26,237 bases of DNA from Scytalidium lignicola (GCA_002812745.2 NCSJ02000470.1:1-26237); one strand, 5' to 3'. Positions 1-10,385 are shown, counted from the first letter of the stretch. Made by a program: numbers and translations. Notes: generated by a model not told the origin, from the letters alone.

Positions 1-2
1 AG

Positions 3-1937
3 GTAGTTATACTTACCAAACACAGTCATGGTCATCCAAAAAGCTTAAAGAATAAGAAGTTTGAGTTAGAATACACTAATAACTCCGATATTATACATGT
101 TGATCTTATAAAGAATCGTGTTATACACTTACAAGCTGTAAAATCAAGCACTCAGGCTTTATCTCCATCTTTAGTCGTTTCTCCATCTCTAGTCGTTTTT
201 AAAGCTTTTCCTGATGAAGAAGAGATTTTTAGTCAACCTCCAGCAATTGCTATAGCTTATGGTTACTGTCTTACAACTCATTCTGCTTTGAATTTAGGGT
301 ATGCCCTAACTGTGACAGATGATCCTACAGAACCAAAATCTTATAAGGAAGCCCTTGATACTCTGTATTCCAAGGAATAGGAAGATGCTATAGTAACTAA
401 GCTTAAGTCTTTGGTGAAGTGTAAAACTTTTAAGCTTACTTGGCTTCCTCCTAGAAAGTATACCTTGAAGGGCTAATAGGTTTATCGTATTAAACGCAAT
501 ACAGACCATCAAATTGAATGCTTTAAAGCTAGGTTTATAGTCAAAGAATACAAACAACGCCATAGAGTGGATTATGATCAAACTTGAACAAGTGTTGTCA
601 AGTCAACAACATAAAAGGTATTAATGTTAATTGTTATTGTTTGTAACTAGCAAATACACCAAATGGATGTTGTTACAGCCTTTCTAAATGGTAATATCAA
701 CATAAAGATTTATATGGATCTCCTTGAGGGATTCACCATTGAGGATCTTCAAGCTCTTAATATTGAATATACTGATATTGATAGTAATAGTCACTTTGTT
801 CTTCTTCTTTTAAAGTCCTTATATAAACTAAAGCAAACTCCTTGTTACTAGCAATTAAAGCTCAATTTGAAGTTAGTTGAAATTAGCTTTTTTCCTCTTT
901 AATCCAACCTTAGTATCTTCTTTAATTAACATTTAAACATCTTTATTTACATTTATATTAATGATTTTCTAGTTATTAGTCCCAAAAGCTTTTAATTCGA
1001 CGAGGTCAAGCGAATTCTCTATGATTTATTCAAAATGATCAATATAAGACTTGCATCCTGGTTTTTAAGGGTGTATATCATACAGGATTAGAAGAAACAT
1101 ACCATTTCTCTTGTCCAAGATGAGTATGTCAAGAAGATTCTTGATCGATTTAGGTACAACAACGTCAAACCTTACTCTACTCCATTTAAGGCAAATGTAA
1201 CCAAGTTCATAGTCAAATACAATGATATAACTACTCCTCAAAACATTCAGCTTTATTCTGAAAAAGTTGATTCTGTTATGTATCTCATAACATAAACATG
1301 TCCTAATCTATCCTTTCTGGTCTCCTGACTCTTACAATTCCTTCAAAATCCATCTTCACAACACTTGAAGTTGGTCAAACAAGTCTTTTAGTATCTCCAG
1401 GGCACTCAAGATGTTAACATCATCTTTAGAAGAGACAAAAACGAAAACCTTGATTTCTATGGTTTCAACGACTTTGATTATAGTAGTTGTTTAGAAATAC
1501 ATCAATCTACTATAAATTATCTCTTCTTTTTGAGAGGAGGCCTTATTTCATGGCATTGCTAACGACTACCTTGTGTTACTTTGTCTACTACAGAAGCTGA
1601 GTATTGTGCTCTCTCTGAAGCATCATGTAAAGCTATATGGCTGGCCAGATTGTTGTCAAAACTTCAAGTCAACGTTATAAGCTTTAAAATCACCTTGAAT
1701 AATAACAATCAAGGCTCCCTTTCTATGGCTAAAACTACTGAACAATCGAAAAGGGCCAAACACATTGATATTAGATATCACTTTGTACATGAGAAAGTGC
1801 AATCTAAAGAGATTGTTTTGAATTACATCCTTACCACAGATATAATGGCTGATGGCCTTACAAAAGCTTTGAATTCAGTCAAACATGCAAAGTTTATGGA
1901 TTTGTTAGGCTTGAAATCAATTGCTTTAAATCGATAA
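3..1937 (+). pseudogene. Copia-1 pol remnant: linker, reverse transcriptase, RNase H
   Basis: This is the C-terminal half of a Ty1/copia polyprotein, which copies element RNA into DNA inside virus-like particles. One frame runs from 3 to the stop at 1935-1937. Codons 3-377 are open and cover the integrase-RT linker, including an EPKSYKEAL motif. RT follows: MDVVTAFLNG at 663, LLLKSLYKLKQ near 807, and the YxDD box as Tyr-Ile-Asn-Asp at 954-965, where the first catalytic Asp has become Asn. RNase H shows LSTTEAEYCALSEA near 1578, KHIDIRYHF near 1758 and ADGLTKAL near 1845. In-frame stops fall mostly where copia proteins have Trp or Gln, for example 378-380 and after LKG near 474. No frameshift is evident, so damage is by substitution only. 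The two short ATG-started open stretches at 663-851 and 1581-1937 are parts of this one pseudogene. Confidence 0.9.
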
Positions 1938-2069
1938 ATTTCCTATTTTAAGCTCTGGTATTACACTTGCAACATTTTGCTTTATAGCTCAAGTGTCTTT
2001 ACACTCGTTTTTGTATAGGATTTAGAGTACTTTTACATCAATTTTCAGTGCTTCGGTGACATGAGGGTA
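1938..2069 (+). other. Copia-1 3' untranslated segment with purine tract
   Basis: Non-coding DNA between the pol stop and the 3' LTR. It ends in ATGAGGGTA just before the LTR. The same ATGAGGG core precedes the 3' LTR of Copia-2 (15168-15174), so this is the likely polypurine tract that primes plus-strand DNA synthesis. Confidence 0.6.
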
Positions 2070-2234
2070 TGTTGTGATATCCTAGTTGCCACCTTAAGCA
2101 CCACATTTCACCTATTACACATAACTTCCCTTTCTAGTAGTTAGCTTCACTTGTACGTACATAGCTACACTACAACACCACAATATATTTGAGTAACCCT
2201 GATTACACAACCTCTTGCTGTGCTTAATTCAACA
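2070..2234 (+). repeat. Copia-1 3' LTR
   Basis: The 165-bp segment starts TGTTGTGATATCC and ends TTCAACA, giving TGTTG/CAACA inverted ends. The left edge follows a purine tract; the right edge is set by the exact resumption of gypsy homology (TATTATAACTTGTTAATTT at 2235, matching TATTACAACTTGTTAATTT near 7158). The 5' partner is outside the window, so the call rests on these edges and not on an LTR pair. Confidence 0.7.
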
Positions 2235-2781
2235 TATTATAACTTGTTAATTTACTCTTATTGTTTGTTCTTCTCTTGAAATTCCTTATTTTCTGTATTA
2301 TTATCATCTAACTTTTCATAGATCTTCTTAATCCAAGCTTAATTGACTACTACTGATATAAATATCAATTATCCTCAATTATAAGTAATCCCTTCTTTAT
2401 TATCTGCTAAGACTACTCTTTATAAGTTTAACTCCTCCTTGTTTATGTATTCTAGCTTTTAACTTAAGGCATTAACTTGTTTATTATCTATCCTTTTAAC
2501 ATGTTAAATCTAGAAATCATACTCTAACAAAGTTTTCACCTATCTAGCTTGTCTTGTATTTAATTCTTTAAATAATATGAAATACTTTAGATTTTGGTAA
2601 TTTATTAGTATTTTAATTTATTCTTTTATTCTTATAACATATATCCTCTATTTCTTTAGTACATTTATAATTATTAATAATTTCTTATCATGAATAGGAT
2701 AATTTTATTTTACTAGGCTGAACTTTCTTAAATAAAATACAAGTAGTTTTCATTCCTTTTGCTCATCTTGTTAGCTTAAGA
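2235..2781 (-). pseudogene. Gypsy pol fragment F (RNase H end to integrase start)
   Basis: This 547-bp piece aligns colinearly with minus-strand chromovirus DNA at about 7158-7690 and 15750-16290. In the latter copy the minus strand reads as Ty3/gypsy RNase H, with ILTDHMNLKYF and LLKYDFRI motifs, and then runs into the integrase N-terminus. Fragment F is therefore the same part of pol. It is bounded on the left by the Copia-1 LTR and on the right by the foldback element, and has no open frame left. It is probably what remains of a separate gypsy insertion that received both later elements. Confidence 0.8.
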
Positions 2782-3342
2782 CTAGACTGGCCGGACCGTT
2801 GCATTGGACCGTGGTCCTGTCTGGACGAGACTATAAGCTACATGGTCTCGTCCGCAAAAATTTAAGCGAGACTGTAAGCTACATGGTTCGGTCTCAAGGT
2901 TTTGAGACTGAACTGTGAAATGGTCTTCACTTTTGTTGTCAGACCAGACTGTAGTCTCACGGTCTGGTCTCAAAATTTTAATCTCAGACCGTAGACCGTA
3001 CGGTCNTGGACTGTGAGACTGTAATGCTAGACTGTAACGGTAATATAACCTAAATTGGAAATAAGCTTTACCTGATTAAGGAATATTAGCATCAGACCGT
3101 ACAGTCTGACTGGACCAGACCGTGGAGACCAGACTGTACGGTCTGACACTAATATTCAGTCCCTACATTTGTTGTTGGACCAGACCGTAGTCTCACAGTC
3201 TGGTCTTAAAATTTTAGCTTCAGACCGTAGACTGTACAGTCTGGTCTCAAAATTTTGGCTTCAGACCATACAGACCACGGTCTCGAAACGGTCCCCACAA
3301 AACCTACGGTCTGGTCCGGTCTGGACCGATCGGCCAGTCTAC
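2782..3342. mobile_element. Non-autonomous foldback/MITE-like element with inverted ends
   Basis: A GC-richer island in very AT-rich DNA. It begins with TAGACTGGCCG (2783-2793) and ends with the exact reverse complement CGGCCAGTCTA (3331-3341). The 5-bp word TAAGA stands one base outside each end (2777-2781 and 3343-3347), a plausible target duplication; a TA duplication is an alternative reading. It is packed with CAGACC, GGTCTG and CCGTACGG-type words. A roughly 69-bp unit recurs at 2937-3005 and 3173-3241, with a partial third copy to about 3270. A central inverted repeat (3081-3108 with 3130-3157) could form a hairpin. It has no credible protein; the open stretch at 2782-2973 on the minus strand is a by-product of the repeats. 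The superfamily is not identified. Confidence 0.7.
3081..3157. repeat. Central inverted repeat of the foldback element
   Basis: The 28-nt arms at 3081-3108 and 3130-3157 are reverse complements with two mismatches and a 21-nt spacer. The inner 16 nt (CAGACCGTACAGTCTG against CAGACTGTACGGTCTG) match exactly. Single strands could form a strong stem-loop near the middle of the element. Confidence 0.8.
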
Positions 3343-3360
3343 TAAGAATGATAATGCAAA

Positions 3361-4140
3361 AACCTTAAGCTTGTCAACTCTTAACTATTAAACCTTGTTA
3401 ATACAAGAAGAACTTTACAAAAGGCAATAATACTTAAAGATCAATATGTAGTTTAAAGAGCTTAAAGAGTATACATAGTTATTGTTAATTAATTAAAAGT
3501 TGCTTTTAATCTTTCTTTTGTTGTTTAAATAGTCAATCCTTAAGAGAAAGACATTAAAGTACTTAACAAGCATTTACAATAACAGATTAACAATGTTAAA
3601 AGAAGCCTTAAGTATATATTACTTGATTATAATTCTTTTTAATTATTAATGTTCATAAATACTTCTTTTGTGAACAATATAAACTTCTCCTTACAGATTA
3701 AGTATATAATTATACTTATAAACGTCAATATGAAGGAAAATATCATTTACTAATCTTTAATCAAGTATAAAAGAGTTATTAAAAGTATACTAACCTTAGA
3801 ACTTTATATTATAACTCATGGATTCAATATTAAGGTTATCTTAAAGTTGACTATCAAGAGAATCCTTGAAATAACTATTTTACTTATTCTTTACACTAAC
3901 TTAAAGTTATTATATAATTACCTCATTAAATTAAGTATTATACAAGAGAAATAACTCATGGTAAACCTTATGTATTTATATTAATCATATGAACATTAAA
4001 AGATCATTAAGGTTAAGTAAATTGATAATAATAATAACCTTGTAAATTCTATGACAAAATCTAAAGCTTGTAAAACACTTAAAGACTTAATTGACAAGAA
4101 CAAAGTTAGCTTACATATAATAGAATAAGTAAAATAAAAA
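3361..4140 (+). pseudogene. Copia-3 remnant: C-terminal RT region and RNase H
   Basis: A heavily mutated Ty1/copia pol tail readable in one frame from about 3361. In order: an RA-rVYIVIV stretch near 3450; a segment near 3546 with KDIKVLNKHLQ; RSLKYILLDYNSF at 3601; a first RNase H catalytic segment near 3655 as FINTSFVNN (Asp to Asn); ILTLELY at 3787, which holds the second acidic residue; and a C-terminal tail with NNNNLVNSMTKSKACK near 4027-4074. The order fits the RNase H of fungal copia elements whose tail reads like 'I-D-x-N-x-N-P-A-D-x-M-T-K'. Many stops fall at expected Gln or Trp codons. The 5' part is missing because the foldback element lies directly upstream. It differs clearly from Copia-1 and Copia-2. 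The family is recognised from remembered patterns, without an alignment. Confidence 0.75.
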
Positions 4141-4866
4141 GAGCTTAGAACTGAAGGAATTAAAGGTGTTATAAAGGTTTAAAAACAGTTATAAAGTTAT
4201 AAAAGTATTATAAAGAGTTTAAAAGTAAGATAAAATTACAAAGCTTTTTATAATACTTTTGTATACTTACAAGAACTTTTATATTCATTATTATCTTTTT
4301 AGTTTATTATTGTTTTTCTACTGTTTTTACAACTTTTACAGTTATTATTACTTTTAGTTGTTATTAGTATTAGCATAGTCATATATAGGCTAGAATTATA
4401 TGTAGATTAAGTATATGTGTAAATAAGATAAGGCTAGTTCAGTTGTAGTAAAGGAAGGTAATATTATATAACAATACTCTTTATATAACTATTATAGTAT
4501 AAACTTACTTATAACTAACAACAATCAATTATTATATCAATATATATTACCTTTATATATTGAAGATATATATTCACTATAAAGGTAAACCGGCAATTAG
4601 TTAAAAATAGTATATTATCAGTTTATAAGTTAACAATTTTAAATCTAAAAGTATTAATGTATAATAAATAAAGGTTGTATATAAACTAACTTATCTGAAG
4701 TTATTCAACATAATAATAATAATAAGTATTAAACTAATAATTCTTTACTTCAAAGACTTTGTATAAAGGCTTAACAACCTTTAAAATAATGTCTTCTCTT
4801 ATGCTTAACTTTATAAGAGGATAAATATAAAAGTTATAATTTAAGTTTATATTTAATTAGATATAA
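4141..4866. other. AT-rich unassigned DNA downstream of Copia-3
   Basis: No coding signal is recognisable. It may hold the Copia-3 3' untranslated region and a mutated LTR: a purine tract AAAGGAAGG at 4450-4458 is followed by TAATATTATATAACAATACTC, which could be an LTR start whose TG became TA. I could not find the matching end or a second copy. An 11-bp inverted repeat, TTACCTTTATA (4547-4557) with TATAAAGGTAA (4578-4588), lies in this stretch. The right limit is the start of chromovirus LTR1. Confidence 0.4.
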
Positions 4867-5215
4867 GCTTATAATATATCTTATAACATAGTTATGTAAG
4901 ATAAGTTTAATTACTCTTATAAGGTTTATATAAAAGTAAGACACTTGTAATTATAATAAACAAGTATATATAGTAAAGTTATAACTTAAGTTGAATATAA
5001 AGTTCTTAACTAAAGCTTAAGAAGTATATTCTTATATAAACAATTATTATTACTTAATATACAAGTACTTTACTTAGTTTAACAAGTTTAATACTTAGAC
5101 TTGTAAACCTTGTAAACTTACATTAATTATATAACTTAACCCTTTGTTTGATTATTAACTTTTTATAAGTTGTTATTCTAGTATTTATCAAGTTATAATA
5201 ATAAGAGTTATAATA
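4867..5215 (-). repeat. Chromovirus LTR1 (left end of array)
   Basis: It aligns along its length with LTR4 (20799-21146) but is more AT-rich. The CACGTG palindrome seen in the other LTRs is lost here, reading ATTATATAAC-like near 5125. The left edge is placed by counting back from the shared CTTATAACATA at 4880. The right edge is set by the TTATAATA end and by a polypyrimidine tract directly inside it. Confidence 0.75.
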
Positions 5216-5230
5216 CTATCCTCTTTTTAT
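5216..5230 (-). promoter_or_regulatory. Polypurine tract of chromovirus unit A
   Basis: On the minus strand this reads ATAAAAAGAGGATAG and abuts the inner end of LTR1, the 3' LTR of unit A. That is where the plus-strand DNA primer of a Ty3/gypsy element is expected. It also supports placing the LTR end at 5215 and not 5200. Confidence 0.55.
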
Positions 5231-5821
5231 CCTAGTATTATCTTAACACTTAATTAATAACATTGAATAATCTTTATTATTCTCTTGACTATACTTCTTT
5301 TTATTCTAATATATTACTTAAATCCTTATATTATTCTTAATACTTTTACTTGTTTAAACTAATAAAGACTTTTAATAATATAATAACCTTATATTATTTT
5401 TGTAAAAATAATAATTATCCTTATATTAAGTCCTTTGGTTATCTTAAGTATTCTAAGTATACTAAAATTAATCATTATTATAAGATTAATCTTAATGTTA
5501 AAGAGATAAATTGCTTTTTTAAAGAAGAAAAGTATCTTGAGTAAGTNAAAAAAAAGAAATTTTAACATAAGTTACTTAAACTTATAAGTTATGAAAATAG
5601 TTGAAAACTTATACTTATAAAATGATTAAAACAAGTTCAAAAACCTTAAATAAACTTGATAAAATAAAAAAGAAGAAAAGGTTGAAAAAGGAAAAGTTAA
5701 ACTCTTTAGTCTTTATTAAAACCTTATTACATTCTCTTAATAAAAGCAAGTTATATTTCTTGGTTAACCTCTTCTTATTAAGTATTAACATTATTAATCT
5801 TTTATTTATCTTGTTAACTTA
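5231..5821 (-). other. Region between unit A chromodomain and its 3' LTR
   Basis: About 590 bp of AT-rich DNA downstream, on the minus strand, of the chromodomain. It probably contains the end of pol and the 3' untranslated region. I see no domain in it. Short plus-strand open stretches at 5350-5544 and 5601-5822 are lysine- and asparagine-rich products of base composition and are not called as genes. A single N sits at 5547 beside an A run. Confidence 0.45.
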
Positions 5822-5961
5822 ATTAATTCCTCTTCTTGAGGATTCTTTTTAGCTAGAGTTTAATAATAATTCTTTATTATCTTTTTAGTATTTTTCAAAT
5901 GCTTAATAAGTTCTTATGAATTGTTTGATTCTAAAAATCCTTTTCATTTAACCAAATACTG
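5822..5961 (-). pseudogene. Chromodomain at the integrase C-terminus, unit A
   Basis: Reading leftward from 5961 on the minus strand, one frame gives QYLVK, a stop where chromodomains carry the aromatic Trp, KGFLESNNS, another stop at the second conserved Trp, then ELIKHLKNTKKII. This is the Y-L-V-K-W-K-G ... W-E-P ... L-x-N-A pattern of chromodomains, about 47 residues long. The two tryptophan codons became TGA and TAA. In chromoviruses this domain is fused to integrase and is thought to guide insertion into heterochromatin by binding methylated histone H3. It places the array among the chromoviruses. Confidence 0.8.
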
Positions 5962-7160
5962 AATTTTGTTATATTAGTATTTATAATCTAAGATTTTCTT
6001 AACTACTTATTCTTTATTAAGTTGTGATTTAACCTTTATACTTAATATTAACAGTATATTCTTAAGTGTTAATTCTAATAATATTATATAAAATACAAGA
6101 TGTATTCTTATAACTTTTAATAATTTTAATTTAATTGTTATTAGTCTGTAAACTTCTTCTACTTCAAATAATCTTAACTTTATAAAATNTAAGTATATTA
6201 CTTAATCTTTTTGTTTGTAGATTTTTTNATNAAANGTAAACTTTATCCTCCTTTTTATATATAAGNTNTANATTATNTTTNTTATCATAATATACTTTTA
6301 TCCTTTCTTTTACAAATTATATTATATCTATTAATTCAGTATATGTTTTGTACAACCTCTTTATTAACTTATTAATTAAATCAAATGATGATTATAATTC
6401 AACACTTATTTGAAATTCATTAAATTCTCTCTTATGATTTACATAGAATAGTATAAATCTTATTACTTTATACTTTAAGTTATTATAAGTTAATTATACT
6501 AATAATAACAACTTATACTAATTGTCTTACTTATAATCCATATAACATTGTAAATACACTTTTAATGTCTAGTTTAATCTTTTAGTCTAACTATTAATTT
6601 ATAAATAAAATGTTGTTAATATCCTCTTATCAACACTTATATACTTAATCAAAGTTTCTTAAAACTTCAAAGTAAAGTATATATCTTAATTAGATATAAT
6701 ATCCTCTAACACTTTAAATAGTATTATTATATGTTGAAGAAATACTTTTATAACTTCTTTTACATCTTATGTTTTATTTTATAATACAAAGATTATATAT
6801 TTTATGAATAAGTTCATTATTACCAAAATACTATCATAATCCTTTTTTATTATTAAGTCTTTTAACTTTGGTAATTTAATAACAAAGTCTTATACTATAA
6901 TTTGTTATAATTAGATTAGTATTTTAATAAGTTAAAGTGTTTTATAAGGCTTTTACTTTAAGTTTTTTACCTTATTATAAATATTACATTCCTTTATAAC
7001 CTCTTTAACCATTTACCTCATTCAGTATGAATAATAATCCTTTTAAATCTTATAATAAGTCCTTTTAACCTTAAAATATTCATTTTGTAATAAGGTATAT
7101 TATTCTATTATGAATTCCCTTAATAATTTTTCAAGAATGTATAACTTCTTGTCTTAATAT
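5962..7160 (-). pseudogene. Integrase remnant of unit A
   Basis: On the minus strand from about 7160 leftward this is the gypsy integrase: the zinc-binding N-terminus with remnants of a Cys-x2-Cys segment, then near 6890-6800 the start of the catalytic core, readable as DFVIKLPKLKDLI followed by YDSILVIMNLFIKY. The catalytic Asp expected in 'IVD' is now Asn (IMN). The frame continues toward the chromodomain at 5961. Several single Ns (6189-6282) and stops interrupt it. Integrase would insert the element DNA into chromosomes; this copy cannot be functional. Confidence 0.75.
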
Positions 7161-7665
7161 TACAACTTGTTAATTTGCTCTTATTATTCATTCTTTACTT
7201 GAAATTCCTTATTCTTTATATTATTGTTATCTAACTTTTCACAAATCTTCTTAATCCAAACTTGATCAATTACTACTGATATAAACATCAATTATCCTTA
7301 ATTATAAGTAATTCCTTCTTTATTATTTACTAAGACTACTCTTTATAAACTTAACTCTTCTTTATCTATATATTTTAACTTTTGACTTAAGGTATTAACT
7401 TGTTCATTATCTGTTCTTTTAACATACTAAATCTTAAAATCATATTCTGATAAAGTTTCTGCTTATCTAACTTATCTTGTATTTAGTTCTTTAGATAATA
7501 TAAAATACTTTAGATTTTGATAATTTATTAGTATTTCAATTTGTTCTCTTGTTCTTACAATGTATATCCTCTACNTTTTTTAACATATTCATAATTACTA
7601 ATAATTCCTTATTATGAATAAGATAATTCTGTTCTGTTAAGTCGAACTTCCTTAAATAACTTTAT
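7161..7665 (-). pseudogene. RNase H end and RNase H-integrase linker of unit A
   Basis: It aligns with 15750-16260 of unit B and with fragment F (2235-2760). On the minus strand it carries the second half of RNase H and the linker into the integrase zinc finger, with stops throughout. Its 5' neighbour in pol, the RT domain, is absent: near 7665-7675 the sequence jumps to the region that in unit B lies near 17325, an internal deletion of roughly 1.05 kb. Confidence 0.7.
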
Positions 7666-9950
7666 CCATTCTTAATATTCTTCAAGAATATGCTTAAGAC
7701 CTTTGTCTTGTCTTGACTAACTTGAAATTAAACTGATTTCTATGCTCTTATTTATAAGCTAACTAAGTTTAATCACTTAAATAGCTTTAGATTCTTTATC
7801 CTTTATAACTTTCATTAATACTTTTAATAGTCCTTCTTATAAAAACTTTATAATTTCTTCTTGTTAATCTATCTTTAGATTGCTTTTCTACATTCATAAT
7901 ATGCTTAATATTATCTTAAAGTTTTTAATATAAGTTATATTAAACATTACTTACTCTTAGTAATTTATCTTAATAACTATTGTTATTAGCTTAATCTTTA
8001 ACACTTTACTTTGTAATAAAATTATCCACAAGCTTAACTAAATATTCATAATCCTTAACTTGAGTATTTATATTTAATTTTACTATAATTTTTAACATTA
8101 TAAATTTTCTTACAACTCTAGAATTTAATAATACTTTTACCTTTTGTTTAATTATAATAACTTCTAAGAATAATACATTCTTATTTAAAGCTTTAAGTCT
8201 TAATTCTTTGGTTACTCTTTCTTCTATATCATCAATAGTCTATCCTTGTTTGTTTATTAAGTTTGGTAAATATAATCAATTTCCTTATTACTCCTCTTTT
8301 ACTTTGTTTTTTGCAATTCTTAAAGCTTTGTCTTAGATTCTTTTTACTTCTTCTTCATTAATACTTAACATTGTTGTTTTAATTACAAGATCTAGAAATT
8401 CATTAATCTCCTCTTAAGTTAATTTATAAAGGTTAGTTATAACTCTTAAAATTATTTATATACTCCTTATTAAAGGATTTTCTCCGTTGAGAATATTATT
8501 ATTTCTTCATTGTTCAAATATAACAATTCCCCTTATTAAGTTAAACCTTATCCAGAATAATTGACTAATTGTTTTCTTGTTCAAGATCTACTAATCTAAT
8601 CTTAATAAATGTTCTTATTATCTTATTTTTGATAATCAAAGTCTTATATTCACTTATAACTTGTCTTAAGTAAAAGTAATTATCTTATAACTTTTCTTAA
8701 TAACTATTACCAAGTTATCTTAGTCAAATAATAATTCATAAGTTATCTTGATTTCTTATCAAAAGATCTCACTCTAATTAATCTTTAAAAGTTATATAAT
8801 ATACTAACATCTTAAAAATCTATAATTAATACAATAGTATACTTATAATTAAAGTCAATCTTCAACATCAAGTACTTCTTTAATTATATCTCTTTAATAA
8901 TACCTTAAGCTTATAAATACTCTTATACTTAATATATCTTTCTTAACTTCCTCATAATTTAATAATAAACTTTCTTATCTTAAAATGCTTATAACACTTA
9001 TACTTATAGTTATTACTTACTTTCCTTTATCTTTATAATTACTAACAAAATGCTTAAGTAATCTATACTTAAAATATAACTTCTTTTCCTTTTAATCTTT
9101 TAATTTTTTCAAGGCTAATTCTAAATGAATTCCCTCTTTCCTTAAGTTTTTGTTAATTCTTATTTTTCTAAAGCTTTTCCTTTCTTATTATATCTAAATT
9201 TATAAGGTTATCTTTATTTGTTAATATTAATTTCTTATTTGATTTCNTTTTTTATAAAGGAATATTATCCTTTCCTCTTAAGTCTTCTTTTATAAATTCA
9301 ATTATTAAACTTAACAAACTTAAATATCATTTCCTTTAATATATCTAATTACTTAATTAACTTGGATATATTATCTTTAACTTTTTCTCTAAGTCCTTTG
9401 TAATATACTACTTTAAAAGCTTTATTTGCTTAACTTGTTTATATTATGTACTTCTTGAATTCTACTGTATAAGCTGAAACTAGTTAACCTCTTTACTTCA
9501 AGAATGAAAGTCTTCTTTTAATATCTTTCTTCTAGTCTACCTTATTATAAACTTCTTTAATAATCACTTAGAAATTGTTTAAATCTGAAAAAATATTATA
9601 TGTCTTTTATTATTAAACTTCTACTTTATCCTAATAAGTTATAAAGTTATTTAAATATAGTTAAAACTAATCAAAAGTTAGTCTTATAAAGTTTAATATT
9701 ATCTAAAGAATCTTGTCCTCTTCATTATCAAACTTATTTTCATTAAACTTGAAAAAGATTATAACTTACACCTTAAATCATTAAAGCTTGAATTTATCCC
9801 TTGTGAATAATACTAAAAGTAACACCTTAAAAGGTTTCATTTCTACTTTGTCTAACTTATTATCTACTATCTTCTTATTACTTTATAATAGTATTAAGTT
9901 ATATTTACTTCTTCAAATACAACTTATATTTAAGTAAATAATATTCAAAA
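7666..9950 (-). pseudogene. Gag and protease region of unit A
   Basis: Colinear with about 17325-19777 of unit B (for example AAGAATATGCTTAAGACC near 7685 matches AAGAATATACTTAAGACC near 17340). By position in a Ty3/gypsy element this covers the upstream pol, the protease and gag. I could not read clear motifs because stops and A/T substitutions dominate. The leader AATATTCAAAA next to LTR2 at 9940-9950 is retained as in the other units. Confidence 0.55.
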
Positions 9951-10194
9951 TATTATAAAACCCTTAATCATTAACATGTAAAGTAAGCTTAATCACTTTA
10001 TAAGTTTGTCTATAAGAATAAGCTGATTAAAGTTTTATAAATAGTAAAGTATATTATAAAGTTATAACTTAAGTTGAATACAAAGTTCTTAATTAAAGCT
10101 TAAAGAGTATATTCTTATATAAACAATTAATATTACTTTATATACAAGTACTTTACTTAGTCTAACAAGTTTAACACTTAGACTTATAAACCTT
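9951..10194 (-). repeat. Chromovirus LTR2, left part (split by Copia-2)
   Basis: It starts TATTATAAAA, a mutated TGTTATAAGG, directly after the conserved leader AATATTCAAAA. The 244 bp here plus 104 bp at 15373-15476 give 348 bp, exactly the length of LTR4. The last five bases, ACCTT, form the left target duplication of Copia-2. Confidence 0.85.
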
Positions 10195-10385
10195 TGTCAA
10201 AGATATTGCTTATGTAATTGACATTGGCTAATCATAGTTGTAAGAAGCTTATAGTCGGTAAAGTGCAGAGTTTTACCAGTTTACCCCTTTGTACTGTACA
10301 TCAGAGAATTGAGTAGTGAATAAAGTCTTTATACTATACAATTTGTATGTGTAATAGTCTAATCCTTGTATTATAACCTCTGACA
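10195..10385 (+). repeat. Copia-2 5' LTR
   Basis: 191 bp, TGTCAAAG...CTCTGACA. It aligns without gaps to the 3' LTR. By hand count the pair differ at about 25 sites, all transitions, 22 of them with A or T in this 5' copy. Confidence 0.95.

Larger units (their letters stand above)
1..2234 (+). mobile_element. Copia-1: 5'-truncated Ty1/copia LTR retrotransposon
   Basis: The pol remnant (linker, RT, RNase H) ends in a stop at 1935-1937. It is followed by an untranslated stretch, a short purine tract (GAGGG at 2063-2067) and a 165-bp LTR that begins TGTTG and ends CAACA. The gag, protease and integrase parts lie left of the window. Immediately after the LTR, at 2235, sequence homologous to the gypsy internal regions at about 7160 and 15750 resumes, which marks the right edge as a nested insertion into an older gypsy copy. 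The target duplication cannot be checked because the 5' LTR is outside the window. Confidence 0.85.

Noticed and set aside
306..581. 91-codon minus-strand open stretch
   Set aside because: Antisense of the Copia-1 pol, which has clear motifs in the plus-strand frame.
2782..2973. 63-codon minus-strand open stretch
   Set aside because: It lies within the foldback element and is made of its repeated CAGACC words; no protein resemblance.
2775..3349. 8-bp target duplication typical of hAT elements around the foldback element
   Set aside because: CTTAAGAC and CTAAGAAT agree at only about half the positions; the 5-bp TAAGA one base further out fits better.
4547..4588. 11-bp inverted repeat as a terminator or transposon end
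   Set aside because: Short A/T-rich palindromes are expected by chance here; no flanking duplication or second copy was seen.
5350..5822. Two plus-strand open stretches (64 and 73 codons) rich in Lys, Asn, Ile and Leu
   Set aside because: They lie in the 3' region of minus-strand unit A; their composition is what A/T-saturated DNA gives by chance and no domain or start context supports them.
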